Assembly (NCBI RefSeq): GCF_021390325.1
Contig: NZ_JAJUWU010000023.1
Location: 1 to 64,000 of the forward strand
Origin: Jiella avicenniae
Lineage (GTDB): Bacteria; Pseudomonadota; Alphaproteobacteria; Rhizobiales; Rhizobiaceae
Reading direction: 5' to 3'
DNA length: 64,000 nt
The translations under genes were made by a program, and so were the position numbers. Below, piece after piece: positions 19,193 to 28,874 of the stretch (positions are counted from its first letter, which is position 1; every line of letters begins with the position of its first letter). The notes beneath the pieces were generated by a model. The model was not told the DNA's origin. It did not search any database and saw only the letters and a program-made list of their open reading frames with translations.

Positions 19193-19588
19193 ATGAACAT
19201 CGGAGAGGCTTCACGCCTGTCGGGATTGCCGGCGAAGACGATCCGTTACTACGAGGAAGTCGGCCTGATCAAGCCGACGCGCGCCAACAACGGCTATCGC
19301 GACTATCGCGACCGCGACGTGCACGTCTTGCGTTTCCTGCAACGTTCGCGCTCGCTCGGCTTTTCCATCGCCGAAGCGCGCAAGCTCCTTTCGCTCTATG
19401 GCGACGAGAACCGCCACCGCGAGGACGTCCGCAGGCTGGTGACCCGCCGGATCGGCGAGATCGACCGCAAGATCGCCGACCTCAACTCGCTGAAGCGGGC
19501 GCTGGCAACGCTGACCGACCAGTGCGAAGGCGGCGACAGTCCCGACTGCCCGATCCTCGAAGAGATCGCCGGCGAACGCGTCGAATGA
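19193..19588 (+). CDS. cueR: MerR-family copper-responsive regulator (CueR/HmrR-like)
   Basis: This encodes a 131-residue MerR-family protein. The winged-helix N-terminus reads MNIGEASRLSGLPAKTIRYY and GLIKPTRANNGYRDY, followed by the dimerisation helix. The metal-binding loop CEGGDSPDCPI has cysteines 111 and 119, the spacing of E. coli CueR C112/C120, which bind Cu(I) or Ag(I). CueR-type proteins activate copA and cueO by twisting promoters with long spacers. No copper ATPase or oxidase gene lies beside it, so its targets must be elsewhere. It is divergent from the L,D-transpeptidase gene with about 230 bases between. Confidence 0.88.
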   Translation: MNIGEASRLSGLPAKTIRYYEEVGLIKPTRANNGYRDYRDRDVHVLRFLQRSRSLGFSIAEARKLLSLYGDENRHREDVRRLVTRRIGEIDRKIADLNSLKRALATLTDQCEGGDSPDCPILEEIAGERVE

Positions 19589-19733
19589 TCCGCCGCGGCG
19601 GCATCGCCGTGCGTTCGCGCGGCACGAAGCTTCGGGTCGGAGCGGGTGGGACGACGCCTGCCCAGCGTTCCTAAGGCACGCTTCCTGTCGCGATTCGTTT
19701 GCGTTTTGTTTCCATCGCGAATACTTTCCCGCC

Positions 19734-20222
19734 ATGCCTCTCGTTTCGCCTTTTGCCCAGGATCCGCTGATCGACGGTCGCCAGTCCGAGCGCGCCATGA
19801 TGGTGCGCCGCGGCGTCCAGCGGATGATGCTCTCGCGGCAGGTCGCCCTCCTGCCGGAAATGCCGCTCGCCTCCGGACGCCGCGCCGATCTCGTCTGCCT
19901 GTCGGAAAAGGGCGAGATCGCGATCGTCGAGATCAAGACCTCGATCCAGGACTTTCGGGTCGACCAGAAATGGCCGATCTACCGGCTGCATTGCGACCGG
20001 CTGTATTTCGCCACCCACCCCGGCGTGCCGACGGAGATCTTTCCCCAGGAGTTCGGGCTGATTCTCACGGACGGCTACGACGCCGAGATCCTGCGCGAGG
20101 CGCCGCTGGAGCGGCTGGCCCCGGCCACCCGCAAGGCGATGACGCTGAAATTCGCGCGGCTGTCGGCCAACCGCCTGCTGCAGGCCGAATGGGCGGCCAA
20201 TCCCGCCGCAGCGATGGGCTGA
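19734..20222 (+). CDS. mmcB: MmcB family DNA repair protein
   Basis: This encodes a 162-residue protein with a PD-(D/E)xK-like core: RRADLVCLSEKGEIAIVEIK (D, then E-x-K). It is the conserved alphaproteobacterial family of Caulobacter MmcB, linked genetically to resistance to mitomycin C and to the SOS response, and thought to be a nuclease. The N-terminus MPLVSPFAQDPLIDGRQSE and the block YRLHCDRLYFATHPGVP fit the family over its whole length. ATG 19734 is the only sensible start. It converges with pheT, and a hairpin begins at its stop codon. Confidence 0.85.
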   Translation: MPLVSPFAQDPLIDGRQSERAMMVRRGVQRMMLSRQVALLPEMPLASGRRADLVCLSEKGEIAIVEIKTSIQDFRVDQKWPIYRLHCDRLYFATHPGVPTEIFPQEFGLILTDGYDAEILREAPLERLAPATRKAMTLKFARLSANRLLQAEWAANPAAAMG

Positions 20223-20242
20223 GGCCGGCAGGTGCCGGCCTC
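20221..20242. terminator. Hairpin between convergent mmcB and pheT
   Basis: GAGGCCGGCA at 20221-20230 pairs perfectly with TGCCGGCCTC at 20233-20242. It overlaps the mmcB stop codon and lies 18 bases from the pheT stop codon. The ten-base GC-rich stem has no T-run on either side, so it is a possible bidirectional transcript end. Confidence 0.4.
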
Positions 20243-20259
20243 CAGGCCGTCTTCTTCGG

Positions 20260-22674
20260 TCAGGAACGCAGCGTCGCGCCCGTCGCCTTCTCGACCCCGG
20301 CGACGATCTTCGCCGACACGGCCTCCAGTTCCTCCTCGGTGAGCGTGCGCCCCGCCGGCGCCAGCGTCACCTCGATGGCGACCGACTTCCTGGCCTCGCC
20401 GAGTGCCGCACCCGCGAAGACGTCGAACACCCGGACTTCGCTCACCAGCGCCTTGTCGGCGCCCTCGGCCGCCCGGACGATGCGGCCGGCCTCGACGCGA
20501 TCGTCGACGACGAAGGCGAAGTCGCGCCGCACCGGCTGGAACGGCGAGAGCGTCAGCACCGGCTTGGTGCGCGTCGGCTTCTTCTTCGGCTCCGGCACCT
20601 TGTCGAGAAACACCTCGAAGCCGCAGAGCGGGCCGGAGACGTCGAGGGTCTTCAGGACGGTCGGGTGAAATTCGCCGAACTCGGCGATGACCACCTTCGG
20701 CCCGAGCTTGATGCGGCCCGAGCGCCCGGGGTGATACCACGCGCTCGCCGGCGCCTCGATCGTCAGCTTGTCGGCCGGAAAGCCGACGGCTTCCAGCACC
20801 GCGAAGGCGTCGGCCTTGGCGTCGAAGACGGAGACGGCAGCCGAATTGCCCGACCAGAAGCGCCCCGGCCCGTCCATCCCCGCCGTGCCGCGGCGGATGC
20901 CGCCGACGACGCGCTTCTGGCCGTCCGGCGTGTCGGACTGGTAGATCCCCGCCACCTCGAACAGCGCCGTGTCGCCATAGCCCCGCGCGGCGTTGCGGCC
21001 GGCGGCGGCGATCAGCCCGGGCAGAACCGAGGGGCGCATGTCGGAGAGATCGGCCGAAATCGGGTTGGCGAGTTTCAGCGCCGCATCGCCGCCGCCGAAG
21101 GCCTTCGCCTCGGCTTCCGACACGAAGCTGTAGGAGACGCACTCGACCATGCCCCGCGCCGCCAGCGCCCGCCGCGCCGCCCTGTCGCGGATCTGGGCGG
21201 TCGTGAGGATCCGACCGTTGACGGCGGCGTGGGAGGCGAGCGGCGCCGGCCGGATCTCGTCGACGCCGTGAAGCCGCATGACCTCTTCGACGAGATCGGC
21301 CTTGCCGTCGACGTCCGGCCGCCAGCTCGCCACCGTGCAGACCAGCGCGTCGCCATCGCGGCGCGGCTGAAAGCCGAGAACGCCCAGAATGCGCTCCTGC
21401 TCGCCCGCATCGATCGAAAGCCCGGTGAGGCGCTCGAACTCGGTCAGCGGCAGGCGAACTTCCTTCGGCTCGAAGGCCTTGACGCCCTCGACGACGCGCT
21501 TCGAGGCGGTGCCGCCGCAAAGATCGAGCACCATCTGCGTCGCGAGATCGAGGCCCGGCTCCATGAAGGCCGGGTCGACGCCGCGCTCGAAACGGTAGCG
21601 CGCATCGGTGATGATGCCGAGGGTTCGGCCGGTCCGGGCGATGTCGAGCGGCTCCCACAGCGCCGATTCGATCAGCACTTCGGTCGTCGCCTCGTCGCAG
21701 CCCGAATGCTCGCCGCCCATGATTCCGGCGATCGATTCGACGCCCTTGTCGTCGGCGATCACGCAGGTTCCGGCCGGCAGCGTGTATTCGCGCTGGTCGA
21801 GGGCGAGGATCGTCTCGCCTTCGCCGGCATCCCGAACCGTCAGCGCGCCGGCGACCTTCCCCGCATCGAAGACGTGCAGCGGCCGGCCGCGGTCGAAGGT
21901 GAGGTAGTTGGTGACGTCGACGAGGGCGTTGATCGGGCGAAGGCCGATCGCCTTCAGCCGCTTCTGCAGCCATTCGGGCGATGGACCGTTCCTGACGCAG
22001 GAAACGCGGCGCAGCGCGAAGCCGAGGCAGGTCGCGCTGGTGACGTGGAGGGAAACGCCGACCTCGCCCTCGCCTTCGATGCGGGGCACCTCGGGCGTCT
22101 TCAGCCGGCCGAGCCCGGCCGCCGCGAGATCGCGCGCGATGCCGGCAACGCCGGTCGCATCGGGATGGTTGGGCGTCAGGTTGATCTCGATCACCGGGTC
22201 GATCAGCCCGGCATAATCGGCATAGCGCATGCCGACCGGCGCGTCGGCCGGCAGGTCGATGATGCCGTCATGCTCCTCGGAGAGTTCGAGTTCGCGCTCC
22301 GAACACATCATGCCGAAGGATTCGACGCCGCGGATCTTGCCGACGGCGAGCGTCGTATCGATGCCGGGCACGTAGACGCCGGGCAAAGCGAGGACGCCGA
22401 CGAGCCCCTCCCGGGCGTTCGGCGCGCCGCAGACGATCTGCAGCGGCTTGCCGCCGTTCACCTCCGGGCCGGCATCGACGGAGAGGAGCTTCAGCCGGTC
22501 GGCATCGGGATGCTGCGCGGCGGAGAGGACGCGGGCGATGCGGAACGGCTCGAACACCGCGCGGTCGTCGACGGATTCGACCTCGAGGCCGATCATCGTC
22601 AGCTTGTCGCAGATTTCCGCAAGGCTCGCCTCGGTCTCGAGATGGTCCTTCAGCCAGGAGAGTGTGAATTTCAT
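20260..22674 (-). CDS. pheT: Phenylalanine-tRNA ligase beta subunit
   Basis: This encodes an 804-residue PheRS beta chain, which with PheS forms the alpha2-beta2 synthetase. Visible in order: the N-terminal [20 protein letters not shown], the EMAP-like tRNA-binding domain ([20 protein letters not shown] region), the B3/B4 editing domain, the B5 segments, and a C-terminal anticodon-binding FDX-ACB domain ([15 protein letters not shown]). Length is typical. It lies downstream of pheS on the minus strand but is separated from it by about 1.56 kb holding three small genes, unlike the usual adjacent pheST. Confidence 0.96.
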   Translation of the reverse strand: MKFTLSWLKDHLETEASLAEICDKLTMIGLEVESVDDRAVFEPFRIARVLSAAQHPDADRLKLLSVDAGPEVNGGKPLQIVCGAPNAREGLVGVLALPGVYVPGIDTTLAVGKIRGVESFGMMCSERELELSEEHDGIIDLPADAPVGMRYADYAGLIDPVIEINLTPNHPDATGVAGIARDLAAAGLGRLKTPEVPRIEGEGEVGVSLHVTSATCLGFALRRVSCVRNGPSPEWLQKRLKAIGLRPINALVDVTNYLTFDRGRPLHVFDAGKVAGALTVRDAGEGETILALDQREYTLPAGTCVIADDKGVESIAGIMGGEHSGCDEATTEVLIESALWEPLDIARTGRTLGIITDARYRFERGVDPAFMEPGLDLATQMVLDLCGGTASKRVVEGVKAFEPKEVRLPLTEFERLTGLSIDAGEQERILGVLGFQPRRDGDALVCTVASWRPDVDGKADLVEEVMRLHGVDEIRPAPLASHAAVNGRILTTAQIRDRAARRALAARGMVECVSYSFVSEAEAKAFGGGDAALKLANPISADLSDMRPSVLPGLIAAAGRNAARGYGDTALFEVAGIYQSDTPDGQKRVVGGIRRGTAGMDGPGRFWSGNSAAVSVFDAKADAFAVLEAVGFPADKLTIEAPASAWYHPGRSGRIKLGPKVVIAEFGEFHPTVLKTLDVSGPLCGFEVFLDKVPEPKKKPTRTKPVLTLSPFQPVRRDFAFVVDDRVEAGRIVRAAEGADKALVSEVRVFDVFAGAALGEARKSVAIEVTLAPAGRTLTEEELEAVSAKIVAGVEKATGATLRS

Positions 22675-22764
22675 GGGTTCAGCGCTTCATTCGGTTCGAA
22701 ACAGGAAAATCGGTGGGCCGGTCTTCGTCCGCCGGTCGGCAAGCGGATCCTTCGCGCGGTTCCC

Positions 22765-23139
22765 CTATGCCATCGCCCGGCTGCCGCCGGCACGCACGAA
22801 GCGATAGGTGAAGAGCGCGACGACGGAAAACACGACGTAGAGAAACAACAGCGACGTCGTCGGCAGCGACGAGCCGAAGACCAGTTTCTCGGCGACCAGC
22901 GGCACGATCACGCCGGTGAAGAAGGAGGCGATGGCCGCGCCCGTCGTCGGCAGGACCCGGTAGTAGAAGGCGAACAGCCCGACGGTGACGAGAATGATGA
23001 TCCACCGCCCGATCGAGGCGACGAGACCCGTCACCGACAGGGCGAACAGGACCCAGCCGAGAATGTCGATCACGAACAGCCCGACGATGGCACCCGCGAG
23101 AACGGCGATGACGTCGAGAACGAGGAGACGGGCGGGCAT
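22765..23139 (-). CDS. Small integral membrane protein, unknown
   Basis: This encodes a 124-residue protein that is almost entirely hydrophobic, with four predicted transmembrane segments: around residues 5-25, 27-45 (GWVLFALSVTGLVASIGRWI), 47-62 and 95-115. A short basic C-terminus (YRFVRAGGSRAMA) follows. No family was recognised. It lies 90 bases upstream of pheT in the same direction and is probably co-transcribed with it. It is also the last of three small genes that separate pheS from pheT. Confidence 0.7.
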   Translation of the reverse strand: MPARLLVLDVIAVLAGAIVGLFVIDILGWVLFALSVTGLVASIGRWIIILVTVGLFAFYYRVLPTTGAAIASFFTGVIVPLVAEKLVFGSSLPTTSLLFLYVVFSVVALFTYRFVRAGGSRAMA

Positions 23140-23385
23140 TCGGGTTCATCCATTCTTCTATTGGGAAGGCGACGATCTTTTCGTTCGGCCGGGCAGTTCA
23201 GTTCCTTGGGACGCTCATAGCGGCGTGTCCCGGCAAGGCGACGAGGGGGCAGCGAAAAGAAAACCGGTCGGGAACGAGACCCCGAATGGTCGAATCACAG
23301 CGCTCCGGACAGTCCTTTGCGCCGAGATCGAAAGAAATCCGACCGACCATGTCGTCACGACGCTGTATCGCCATGTCTCCGGCCC

Positions 23386-23865
23386 TCATTGTGATCTCTC
23401 CTTGAAGAGAAGGCAGATCGCAAGAGTGCGGCGGTCCTCGTGACCGGGCTCGATCGTCTCTATTTCATGAACGGCTTCGCGGGCGAGATCGACGAGCTCT
23501 CTGGTTTTCGCCAGCGAGAAGAGTCCCCTCATGGACGGCATGTAATCGGCCCGATGTCGCTCGGTCTGGAGAATCACGAGGGTTTCGCCGATCCGCGCCA
23601 GCCTGTCTCGATCCTTGAGCGGGACGCGACTGAAGACGGTCTTCAAAGGTCCGTGTTCGAGCGCACGGTAGACGCGTTGATATTCCGGCGAAGATCGAGA
23701 CGCTGAACGGGTGATATAGTCTGCGCAAAGCTTCGCCAGTGCATGGAAGACTGCATAATAAGCGGTGCTGATCGCCCGCCGCCGCGCGGCATTGTTGCGG
23801 GTAGCGCTGTCCGTCAGCAGATCGGCAACCTCGATCATCTGCTCGGCAATCGTCCGACTGGGCAC
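23386..23865 (-). CDS. HEPN-domain protein
   Basis: This encodes a 159-residue helical protein with the signature RRRAISTAYYAVFHALAKL (residues about 28-46) and a later TERHRADYMP block, typical of HEPN-fold proteins. HEPN proteins are often ribonuclease toxins or parts of stress or defence complexes. Here the classic R-x4-6-H catalytic motif is not clear-cut, so nuclease activity is uncertain. The start is GTG at 23865, directly abutting the TAG stop of the upstream 102-residue gene with no gap, indicating tight translational coupling. The pair sits inside the pheS-pheT interval. Confidence 0.75.
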   Translation of the reverse strand: MPSRTIAEQMIEVADLLTDSATRNNAARRRAISTAYYAVFHALAKLCADYITRSASRSSPEYQRVYRALEHGPLKTVFSRVPLKDRDRLARIGETLVILQTERHRADYMPSMRGLFSLAKTRELVDLAREAVHEIETIEPGHEDRRTLAICLLFKERSQ

Positions 23866-24174
23866 CTACTCGAGTTCCTCCTCTAGCGGCTCCTCAGGGG
23901 CACCGAGCCACGCGGTCGACAAGATGACGAAACGGTCGTCGCCTCTCTGTCGAAGGGCGCGGTTCGTCGCTGAGATCGCATCCATCAATCTGGCCGCAGG
24001 AACGCGCTGCTCGACCGTGGCGACCACGCGGAAAATCGGCTCGCCGTCGAAATCCAGCTCTTCTTGGAACGTCGCGCCCTTGAAGTCGAATTCGGCGAGG
24101 ACATCGGCGAGAACCGAGGTGAGCAGCGCCTCAACCTCGTCGTCCGACAGGATCACATGCTTGAGAGACGACAT
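23866..24174 (-). CDS. Partner protein of the HEPN gene, unknown family
   Basis: This encodes a 102-residue acidic protein: MSSLKHVILSDDEVEALLTS, then EELDFDGEPIFRVVATVEQR and RFVILSTAWL, ending in EEPLEEELE. It has an alpha/beta look and no recognised domain; the nucleotidyltransferase motif (GSxARG) of the usual HEPN-MNT partner is absent. Its stop codon directly abuts the GTG start of the HEPN gene. By position it could be an antitoxin, regulator or cofactor of the HEPN protein. It starts 58 bases downstream of the pheS stop codon in the same direction. Confidence 0.7.
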   Translation of the reverse strand: MSSLKHVILSDDEVEALLTSVLADVLAEFDFKGATFQEELDFDGEPIFRVVATVEQRVPAARLMDAISATNRALRQRGDDRFVILSTAWLGAPEEPLEEELE

Positions 24175-24232
24175 GTCACGCTCCCTTCTCGAAACCTGCT
24201 CACCACACCTATCACATGCGCCTGCGGCCGCC

Positions 24233-25315
24233 TCACCCCTGGCTCAGCCCTCCGAACAGCGTCGGCACGTCGAGCGGGCGGAAGCCGTAGTGCTCGAGCC
24301 AGCGGACGTCGGCGTCGAAGAAGGCTCTGAGATCCGGCATGCCGTATTTCAGCATGGCGATGCGGTCGATGCCCATGCCCCAGGCAAAGCCCTGATAGAC
24401 GTCCGGGTCGAGACCGCCGGCGCGTAGCACGTTCGGATGGACCATGCCGCAGCCGAGGATCTCCATCCAGTCCGAGCCCTCGCCGAACCGCACCTCGCCG
24501 GGTTTCGACCGGTCGCACTGGATGTCGACCTCCATCGACGGCTCGGTGAACGGGAAGAAGGACGGGCGGAAGCGCATGTTCAGCTGCGGCACCTCGAAGA
24601 ACGCCTTGCAGAACTCCTCCAGCACCCACTTCATGTTGGCGATGGTCGCGGTCTTGTCGACGACGAGGCCCTCGACCTGGTGGAACATCGGCGTGTGGGT
24701 GGCGTCGCTGTCCTGCCGGTAGGTCTTGCCCGGAATGACGATGCGGATCGGCGGTTCCTGGGCCTCCATGGTGCGGATCTGCACCGGCGAGGTGTGGGTG
24801 CGCAGCACCTTGCGCTCGCCCTTGTCGTCGGGGGCGAGGAAGAAGGTGTCGTGCATTTCGCGGGCCGGATGGCCCTCGGGAAAGTTCAGCGCGGTGAAAT
24901 TGTAGTAGTCGGTCTCGATGTCCGGCCCCTCGGCGATCGCAAAGCCCATGTCGGCGAAGATCGCGGTGATCTCGTCGATCACCTGGGAGATCGGATGGAT
25001 GCGCCCGCGCGAGGCCGCGCCCTGGCGGACGGGGAGCGTCACGTCGAGACGCTCGGCGATGAGCCTTGCGGCGGTCGCCGCCTCGGCCAGGACTTCGCGC
25101 TTTGCCGCGATCGCAGCCTGCACGCGGTCGCGAAGGCCGTTGAGCCGCGGACCGGCCTCCTTGCGCTCCTCGGGGCTCATCTTGCCGAGCCCCTTCATCA
25201 TCTCGGAAATCCGGCCCTTCTTGCCGAGTTCGGCAATGCGGATCGCCTCGAGGGCCGCTTCGTCGCCGGCCGCATCGACCGCGGAAAGAAGCTCGTTTTC
25301 CAGCGCTTCGCTCAC
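24233..25315 (-). CDS. pheS: Phenylalanine-tRNA ligase alpha subunit
   Basis: This encodes a 360-residue class II synthetase subunit. The N-terminal coiled coil (about residues 1-90) grips tRNA. The catalytic core has motif 2 [16 protein letters not shown] and motif 3 in [18 protein letters not shown]. The phenylalanine-binding pocket normally contains an alanine or glycine in the motif 2-3 region; this was not resolved by eye. It follows rplT after a terminator-like hairpin, so read-through or a separate promoter must feed it. In many bacteria pheST is controlled by attenuation at this position. Confidence 0.96.
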   Translation of the reverse strand: MSEALENELLSAVDAAGDEAALEAIRIAELGKKGRISEMMKGLGKMSPEERKEAGPRLNGLRDRVQAAIAAKREVLAEAATAARLIAERLDVTLPVRQGAASRGRIHPISQVIDEITAIFADMGFAIAEGPDIETDYYNFTALNFPEGHPAREMHDTFFLAPDDKGERKVLRTHTSPVQIRTMEAQEPPIRIVIPGKTYRQDSDATHTPMFHQVEGLVVDKTATIANMKWVLEEFCKAFFEVPQLNMRFRPSFFPFTEPSMEVDIQCDRSKPGEVRFGEGSDWMEILGCGMVHPNVLRAGGLDPDVYQGFAWGMGIDRIAMLKYGMPDLRAFFDADVRWLEHYGFRPLDVPTLFGGLSQG

Positions 25316-25376
25316 CTGTCACCTCTTCGAACGTGATGCCGCCTTGTCGCACGCGAGAGCCGCGCCGTCATGACGC

Positions 25377-25411
25377 AAAAAGGCCCGCCGCGGGGATCCG
25401 CGCGGGCCTTT
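25377..25411 (-). terminator. Rho-independent terminator or attenuator between rplT and pheS
   Basis: On the minus strand AAGGCCCGC pairs with GCGGGCCTT around a GC-rich loop and is followed by TTTTT (bases 25377-25381 on the plus strand read AAAAA). It lies about 25 bases after the rplT stop codon and about 60 bases before the pheS start. It can end the ribosomal transcript or act as an attenuator for pheS. No leader peptide was found. Confidence 0.85.
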
Positions 25412-25436
25412 CCGATTGAAAAACCGACCTGAAGGA

Positions 25437-25856
25437 TCAGGCCGCGCGCTTTTCTCCGACCGCCCGCTCGTAGGCGTTCGGAAACTCGCTGTCCTTCAGA
25501 TATGCGAGCGCGGTCTTGGCCTGCTCGCAGAGCGCGGCGAAGGCTTCCGGCTCGTGGATCGCGATGTCGGACAGAACCTTGCGGTCGACCTCGATGCCGG
25601 CCTTGGCGAGACCGTCGATGAAGCGGCCATAGGTCAGGCCGTGCTCGCGAACGGCGGCGTTGATGCGCTGGATCCACAGGGCGCGGAAGTTCCGCTTCTT
25701 CACCTTGCGGTCGCGGGTCGCATACTGCTTCGACCGGTCGACGGCGGCCTTGGCGGTGCGGATGGTGTTCTTGCGGCGGCCGTAGAAACCCTTGGCCTGC
25801 TTCAGAACCTTCTTGTGCTTGGCGTGGGCGGTAACGCCCCTCTTCACGCGTGCCAT
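25437..25856 (-). CDS. rplT: 50S ribosomal protein L20
   Basis: This encodes a 139-residue protein starting [20 protein letters not shown], with the family signature [20 protein letters not shown] and a C-terminal globular region ([20 protein letters not shown]). L20 is an early 23S rRNA assembly protein and in other bacteria represses its own operon by binding the rpmI leader. The C-terminal tail is somewhat extended compared with the E. coli protein, as in other alphaproteobacteria. It follows rpmI by 43 bases and precedes pheS. Confidence 0.98.
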   Translation of the reverse strand: MARVKRGVTAHAKHKKVLKQAKGFYGRRKNTIRTAKAAVDRSKQYATRDRKVKKRNFRALWIQRINAAVREHGLTYGRFIDGLAKAGIEVDRKVLSDIAIHEPEAFAALCEQAKTALAYLKDSEFPNAYERAVGEKRAA

Positions 25857-25899
25857 GATCTAAACTCCTGAAATCTCTTTTATGCCGGAAACGCGCCGC

Positions 25900-26100
25900 T
25901 CAGCGGTCGTAGGGCATGTAGGTCTTGACGATCCGCTCGTCGGGCTTCGACAGGATCATCGTGCCGCGCGCGTCGCGAATGAAGTCGTTGGAGCGTTTGA
26001 TCATGCCGTGGCGCTTGCCGGCGGCACCGGCCTTGACGTGGCCGTTGGCGGTCATGCGGAAGCGCTTCTTGGCGCTCGCCTTGGTCTTCATCTTGGGCAT
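25900..26100 (-). CDS. rpmI: 50S ribosomal protein L35
   Basis: This encodes a 66-residue basic protein, [20 protein letters not shown], with [15 protein letters not shown] in the middle. It is a small exterior protein of the large subunit. The start is supported by AGGAGA a few bases before ATG 26100; the frame is open far upstream only by chance. It is the first gene of rpmI-rplT-pheS. The usual infC is not upstream; instead trpS is divergent, and the 297-base spacer must hold both promoters and the rpmI leader. Confidence 0.98.
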   Translation of the reverse strand: MPKMKTKASAKKRFRMTANGHVKAGAAGKRHGMIKRSNDFIRDARGTMILSKPDERIVKTYMPYDR

Positions 26101-26397
26101 TTTGCTCTCCTGATCAAGAGGATCGCGACGTCGGCCGGACCGTCTTGCGGCGGCCTGATGACTTGCCTTCGGGGAAGGAAGTGTCGCGAACAGCATTTGG
26201 AGCCGCCACGGCATGCCCTGCCGGCCGGCTCTCGTCTGAACGCGGGTCTCATACGCGAGAGGCGGGAAATGCGCAAGGGTCGGCGCGGACGGAATAAGAG
26301 CCCTCGCGCCCGAGCCCGCGCCCTGCTTGATCGCCGCCCCGCCCTCCGCCATAAGGCCCGGCAACATCAGTCCAAGCTCGCCCCTCGGAGCCGCCCC

Positions 26398-27462
26398 ATG
26401 AGCGCCTTTGCCCCCCGCGTCTTTTCCGGCGTGCAGCCGACCGGAAACCTGCATCTCGGCAACTATCTCGGCGCGATCAGGAAGTTCGTGGCGCTGCAGG
26501 AGAGCCAGGACTGCATCTATTGCGTCGTCGATCTCCACTCGATCACGGCGCAACTCGTCCATGAGGACCTGAAAGGCCAGATCCGCTCGATCACCGCGGC
26601 CTTCCTCGCCGCCGGCATCGATCCGAAGCGCCACATCGTCTTCAACCAGAGCCGGGTCTCGGGCCATGCCGAGCTCGCCTGGATCTTCAACTGCGTCGCC
26701 CGCATCGGCTGGATGAACCGGATGACCCAGTTCAAGGAAAAGGCCGGCAAGGATCGCGAGAACGCCTCGCTCGGGCTTTTGGCCTATCCGAGCCTGATGG
26801 CCGCCGACATCCTGCTCTATCGCGCGACGCACGTCCCCGTCGGCGACGACCAGAAGCAGCATCTGGAGCTGACCCGCGACATCGCCATCAAGTTCAACAA
26901 CGACTTTTCGGGCAGGATCGCGGCGGCCGGCCTCGGCACCGAGATCGCCATGGGCGACGAGACCGTCAACGGCTATTTCCCGATCACCGAGCCGATGATC
27001 GAGGGGCCCGCGACCCGGGTCATGAGCCTCAAGGACGGCTCGAAGAAGATGTCGAAGTCCGACCCGTCGGACCTGTCGCGCATCAACCTCACCGACGACG
27101 CCGATCAGATCGCCCGCAAGATCAGGAAGGCGAAGACCGATCCGGACGCCCTGCCCTCCGAGACCGCGGGCCTTGCCGGACGGGCCGAAGCCGACAACCT
27201 CGTCGGCATCTACGCGGCGCTGGCCGAGACGCGCAAAGCCGACGTGCTGACGGAATTCGGCGGCCGGCAGTTTTCCGAGTTCAAGCCGGCGCTGGCCGAA
27301 CTCGCGGTCGAAAAGCTGGCGCCGATCAATGCCGAGATGCGCCGGCTGATCGACGATCCCGGCCATATCGACGCCGTGCTGAAGGACGGCGGCGAGCGGG
27401 CCGGCGCCATCGCCGAAAGGACGATGCGCGACGTCAAGGAGATCGTCGGATTTCTGCAATAG
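26398..27462 (+). CDS. trpS: Tryptophan-tRNA ligase
   Basis: This encodes a 354-residue class I synthetase. The HIGH-like signature is [14 protein letters not shown] (residues 14-26) and the KMSKS loop is [10 protein letters not shown] near residue 216. The catalytic domain includes [16 protein letters not shown], a TrpRS hallmark. The start at ATG 26398 gives the usual short N-terminus before FSGVQPTG. In rhizobia trpS commonly follows murJ and precedes the usp and nfuA genes. Here the downstream order is kept (with a toxin-antitoxin pair inserted), but murJ lies 15 kb away. Confidence 0.97.
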   Translation: MSAFAPRVFSGVQPTGNLHLGNYLGAIRKFVALQESQDCIYCVVDLHSITAQLVHEDLKGQIRSITAAFLAAGIDPKRHIVFNQSRVSGHAELAWIFNCVARIGWMNRMTQFKEKAGKDRENASLGLLAYPSLMAADILLYRATHVPVGDDQKQHLELTRDIAIKFNNDFSGRIAAAGLGTEIAMGDETVNGYFPITEPMIEGPATRVMSLKDGSKKMSKSDPSDLSRINLTDDADQIARKIRKAKTDPDALPSETAGLAGRAEADNLVGIYAALAETRKADVLTEFGGRQFSEFKPALAELAVEKLAPINAEMRRLIDDPGHIDAVLKDGGERAGAIAERTMRDVKEIVGFLQ

Positions 27463-27536
27463 GCCGGCAGAGGCTCGCGAAATCGTCGGCCTTCGGCTAT
27501 CTTCAGGCCATCACCATTCGTAGCGCGAGGAGCGTG

Positions 27537-27797
27537 ATGGACGAGGAACCGTTGACTCTGACCCTTTCGGGTGCCGCGGCCGACAAGCTCCGCCGGTTGT
27601 CCGAAGCCTCCGGCCACGATCCCGCCACCTATGTCGGCGTCATGCTGGAGGAGCATTTCGCAGAGGACATGGCCGAGATCGCGGAGCTGAAGCGGCGCAT
27701 CGAAAGTGCGGATGCCGGGAACGTCGTTTCGCACGACGAGGCGCGCGACCAGTTGCGCCGTGCGATCGCTGAGGCCGCCCGTGACGCCGCTGAATGA
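27537..27797 (+). CDS. Type II antitoxin (ParD/RHH-like)
   Basis: This encodes an 86-residue acidic protein beginning MDEEPLTLTLSGAAADKLRR, with the beta strand plus two helices of a ribbon-helix-helix DNA-binding domain. An acidic helical C-terminus follows (SHDEARDQLRRAIAEAARD) that would wrap the toxin. ATG 27537 follows GAGGAG (27527-27532); an adjacent GTG at 27534 is too close to that site. Its stop overlaps the toxin start by four bases (ATGA), the usual coupling of a toxin-antitoxin operon. The module lies between trpS and the usp gene, interrupting a conserved core order. Confidence 0.82.
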   Translation: MDEEPLTLTLSGAAADKLRRLSEASGHDPATYVGVMLEEHFAEDMAEIAELKRRIESADAGNVVSHDEARDQLRRAIAEAARDAAE

Positions 27798-28084
27798 AGC
27801 GGGTCGCTTGGGAAGCGCAAGCGCTGTTCGACTTCAGCGAGGCCCTTTCATATCTTGCCGCACGAGATGAGCGGGCGGCATTGAAGCTGGAGCAGCGCGT
27901 CAGCGACGCGATCACGATGCTCGCCCGCCATTCGATCGGCCGGTCGACAAAAACCGACGGGGTCCGGCAAAAACTCGTTTTGGCAACATCATATCGGGTT
28001 TATTATCGAGAGACGTCGACCGAACTGACAGTCCTTCGGGTTTGGCATCAGCGCCGTAAGGGGGCACCCGAAGGCATCGAATGA
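27794..28084 (+). CDS. Type II toxin, RelE/ParE superfamily
   Basis: This encodes a 96-residue basic protein: KRVAWEAQALFDFSEALSYL, then a central helical part and the C-terminal strands KLVLATSYRVYYRE and LTVLRVWHQRRKG. This matches the ParE/RelE fold (Y-R-V-Y-Y and the VLRVWH-x-RR end). ParE members poison gyrase and RelE members cleave ribosome-bound mRNA; the VWHQRR ending is closer to the ParE/RelE-like plasmid stabilisation group. It is translationally coupled to the antitoxin, and both reading frames look intact. Confidence 0.85.
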   Translation: MKRVAWEAQALFDFSEALSYLAARDERAALKLEQRVSDAITMLARHSIGRSTKTDGVRQKLVLATSYRVYYRETSTELTVLRVWHQRRKGAPEGIE

Positions 28085-28172
28085 CAATACCGGCGAAGCA
28101 GCCACGTTGCCGCCCAACTTGCCTCCACCGCCCACCTTGTCTCCACCACCCTCCCCCGCCATCTTACCGCCC

Positions 28173-28664
28173 ATGGTTTCGAAACGGATAGGCCGCGAAG
28201 CGGGCGGCAAGCGCAAGTTCCTGGCGATCATCGACGGCACGCCCGAATGCACCCGGGCGGCCTCCTACGCCGCCTATCGCGCCAAGGCCTCGGGCGGCGG
28301 GGCGGTGCTGCTCTACGTCATCGAGCCCGGCGACTTCCAGCACTGGCTCGGCGTCGAGAAGCTGATGCGGGCCGAAGCCCAGGAGGAGGCGGAAAACGCG
28401 CTCGCCAAGGTCGCCGAGGACCTGCGCGAAGTCGTCGGCATCGAGCCGGAGGGGGTGATCCGCGAAGGCAAGATCATCGAGGAGATCCATGCGCTGATCG
28501 AGGCCGATCGGGAGATCGCCATCCTCGTCCTCGCCGCGGGCGAAGCCGGGGAAGGGCCGGGGCCGCTGGTCTCGGCCGTCGCCGGCAAGGGTGCGGCCTT
28601 CCCGATCCCCGTGACGATCGTGCCGGCGTCCCTGACCGACGAGGAAATCATCAGCCTTTGCTGA
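28173..28664 (+). CDS. Universal stress protein (UspA family)
   Basis: This encodes a 163-residue single Usp domain. The first strand FLAIIDGTPECTRAASYAAY and the second LLYVIEPG are followed by a middle helical region. A later strand IAILVLAAGEAGEGPGPLVS takes the place of the usual G-x2-G-x9-G(S/T) ATP loop, with Gly residues only partly conserved. ATG 28173 was preferred; the upstream extension from TTG 28107 is a Pro-rich stretch unlike the family. It is the conserved neighbour between trpS and nfuA in rhizobia. Its precise role is not known. Confidence 0.85.
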   Translation: MVSKRIGREAGGKRKFLAIIDGTPECTRAASYAAYRAKASGGGAVLLYVIEPGDFQHWLGVEKLMRAEAQEEAENALAKVAEDLREVVGIEPEGVIREGKIIEEIHALIEADREIAILVLAAGEAGEGPGPLVSAVAGKGAAFPIPVTIVPASLTDEEIISLC

Positions 28665-28874
28665 GCGACGACCGGCTCCCTTCCGCATGAGCTGAAGACC
28701 CGCCGGAACGGGCGGCCTTAAAGGCACCACTGGCGGACCGGGCCGATCCGCATCCTGACATCGGCGGCCGCAATACCCATTTCTTGCGGCGACGGCCGAA
28801 GACCGATATCTTTGGAACAATTCAAAAGAACACCCGGGCCGAGCGACCGGCCGGCCGGCGAGAGGTTAGAGACG

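Noticed and set aside
23198-23389. 63-residue minus-strand ORF upstream of the membrane-protein gene
   Set aside because: No ribosome site and no family resemblance; it overlaps the end of the HEPN gene and looks like a chance frame.
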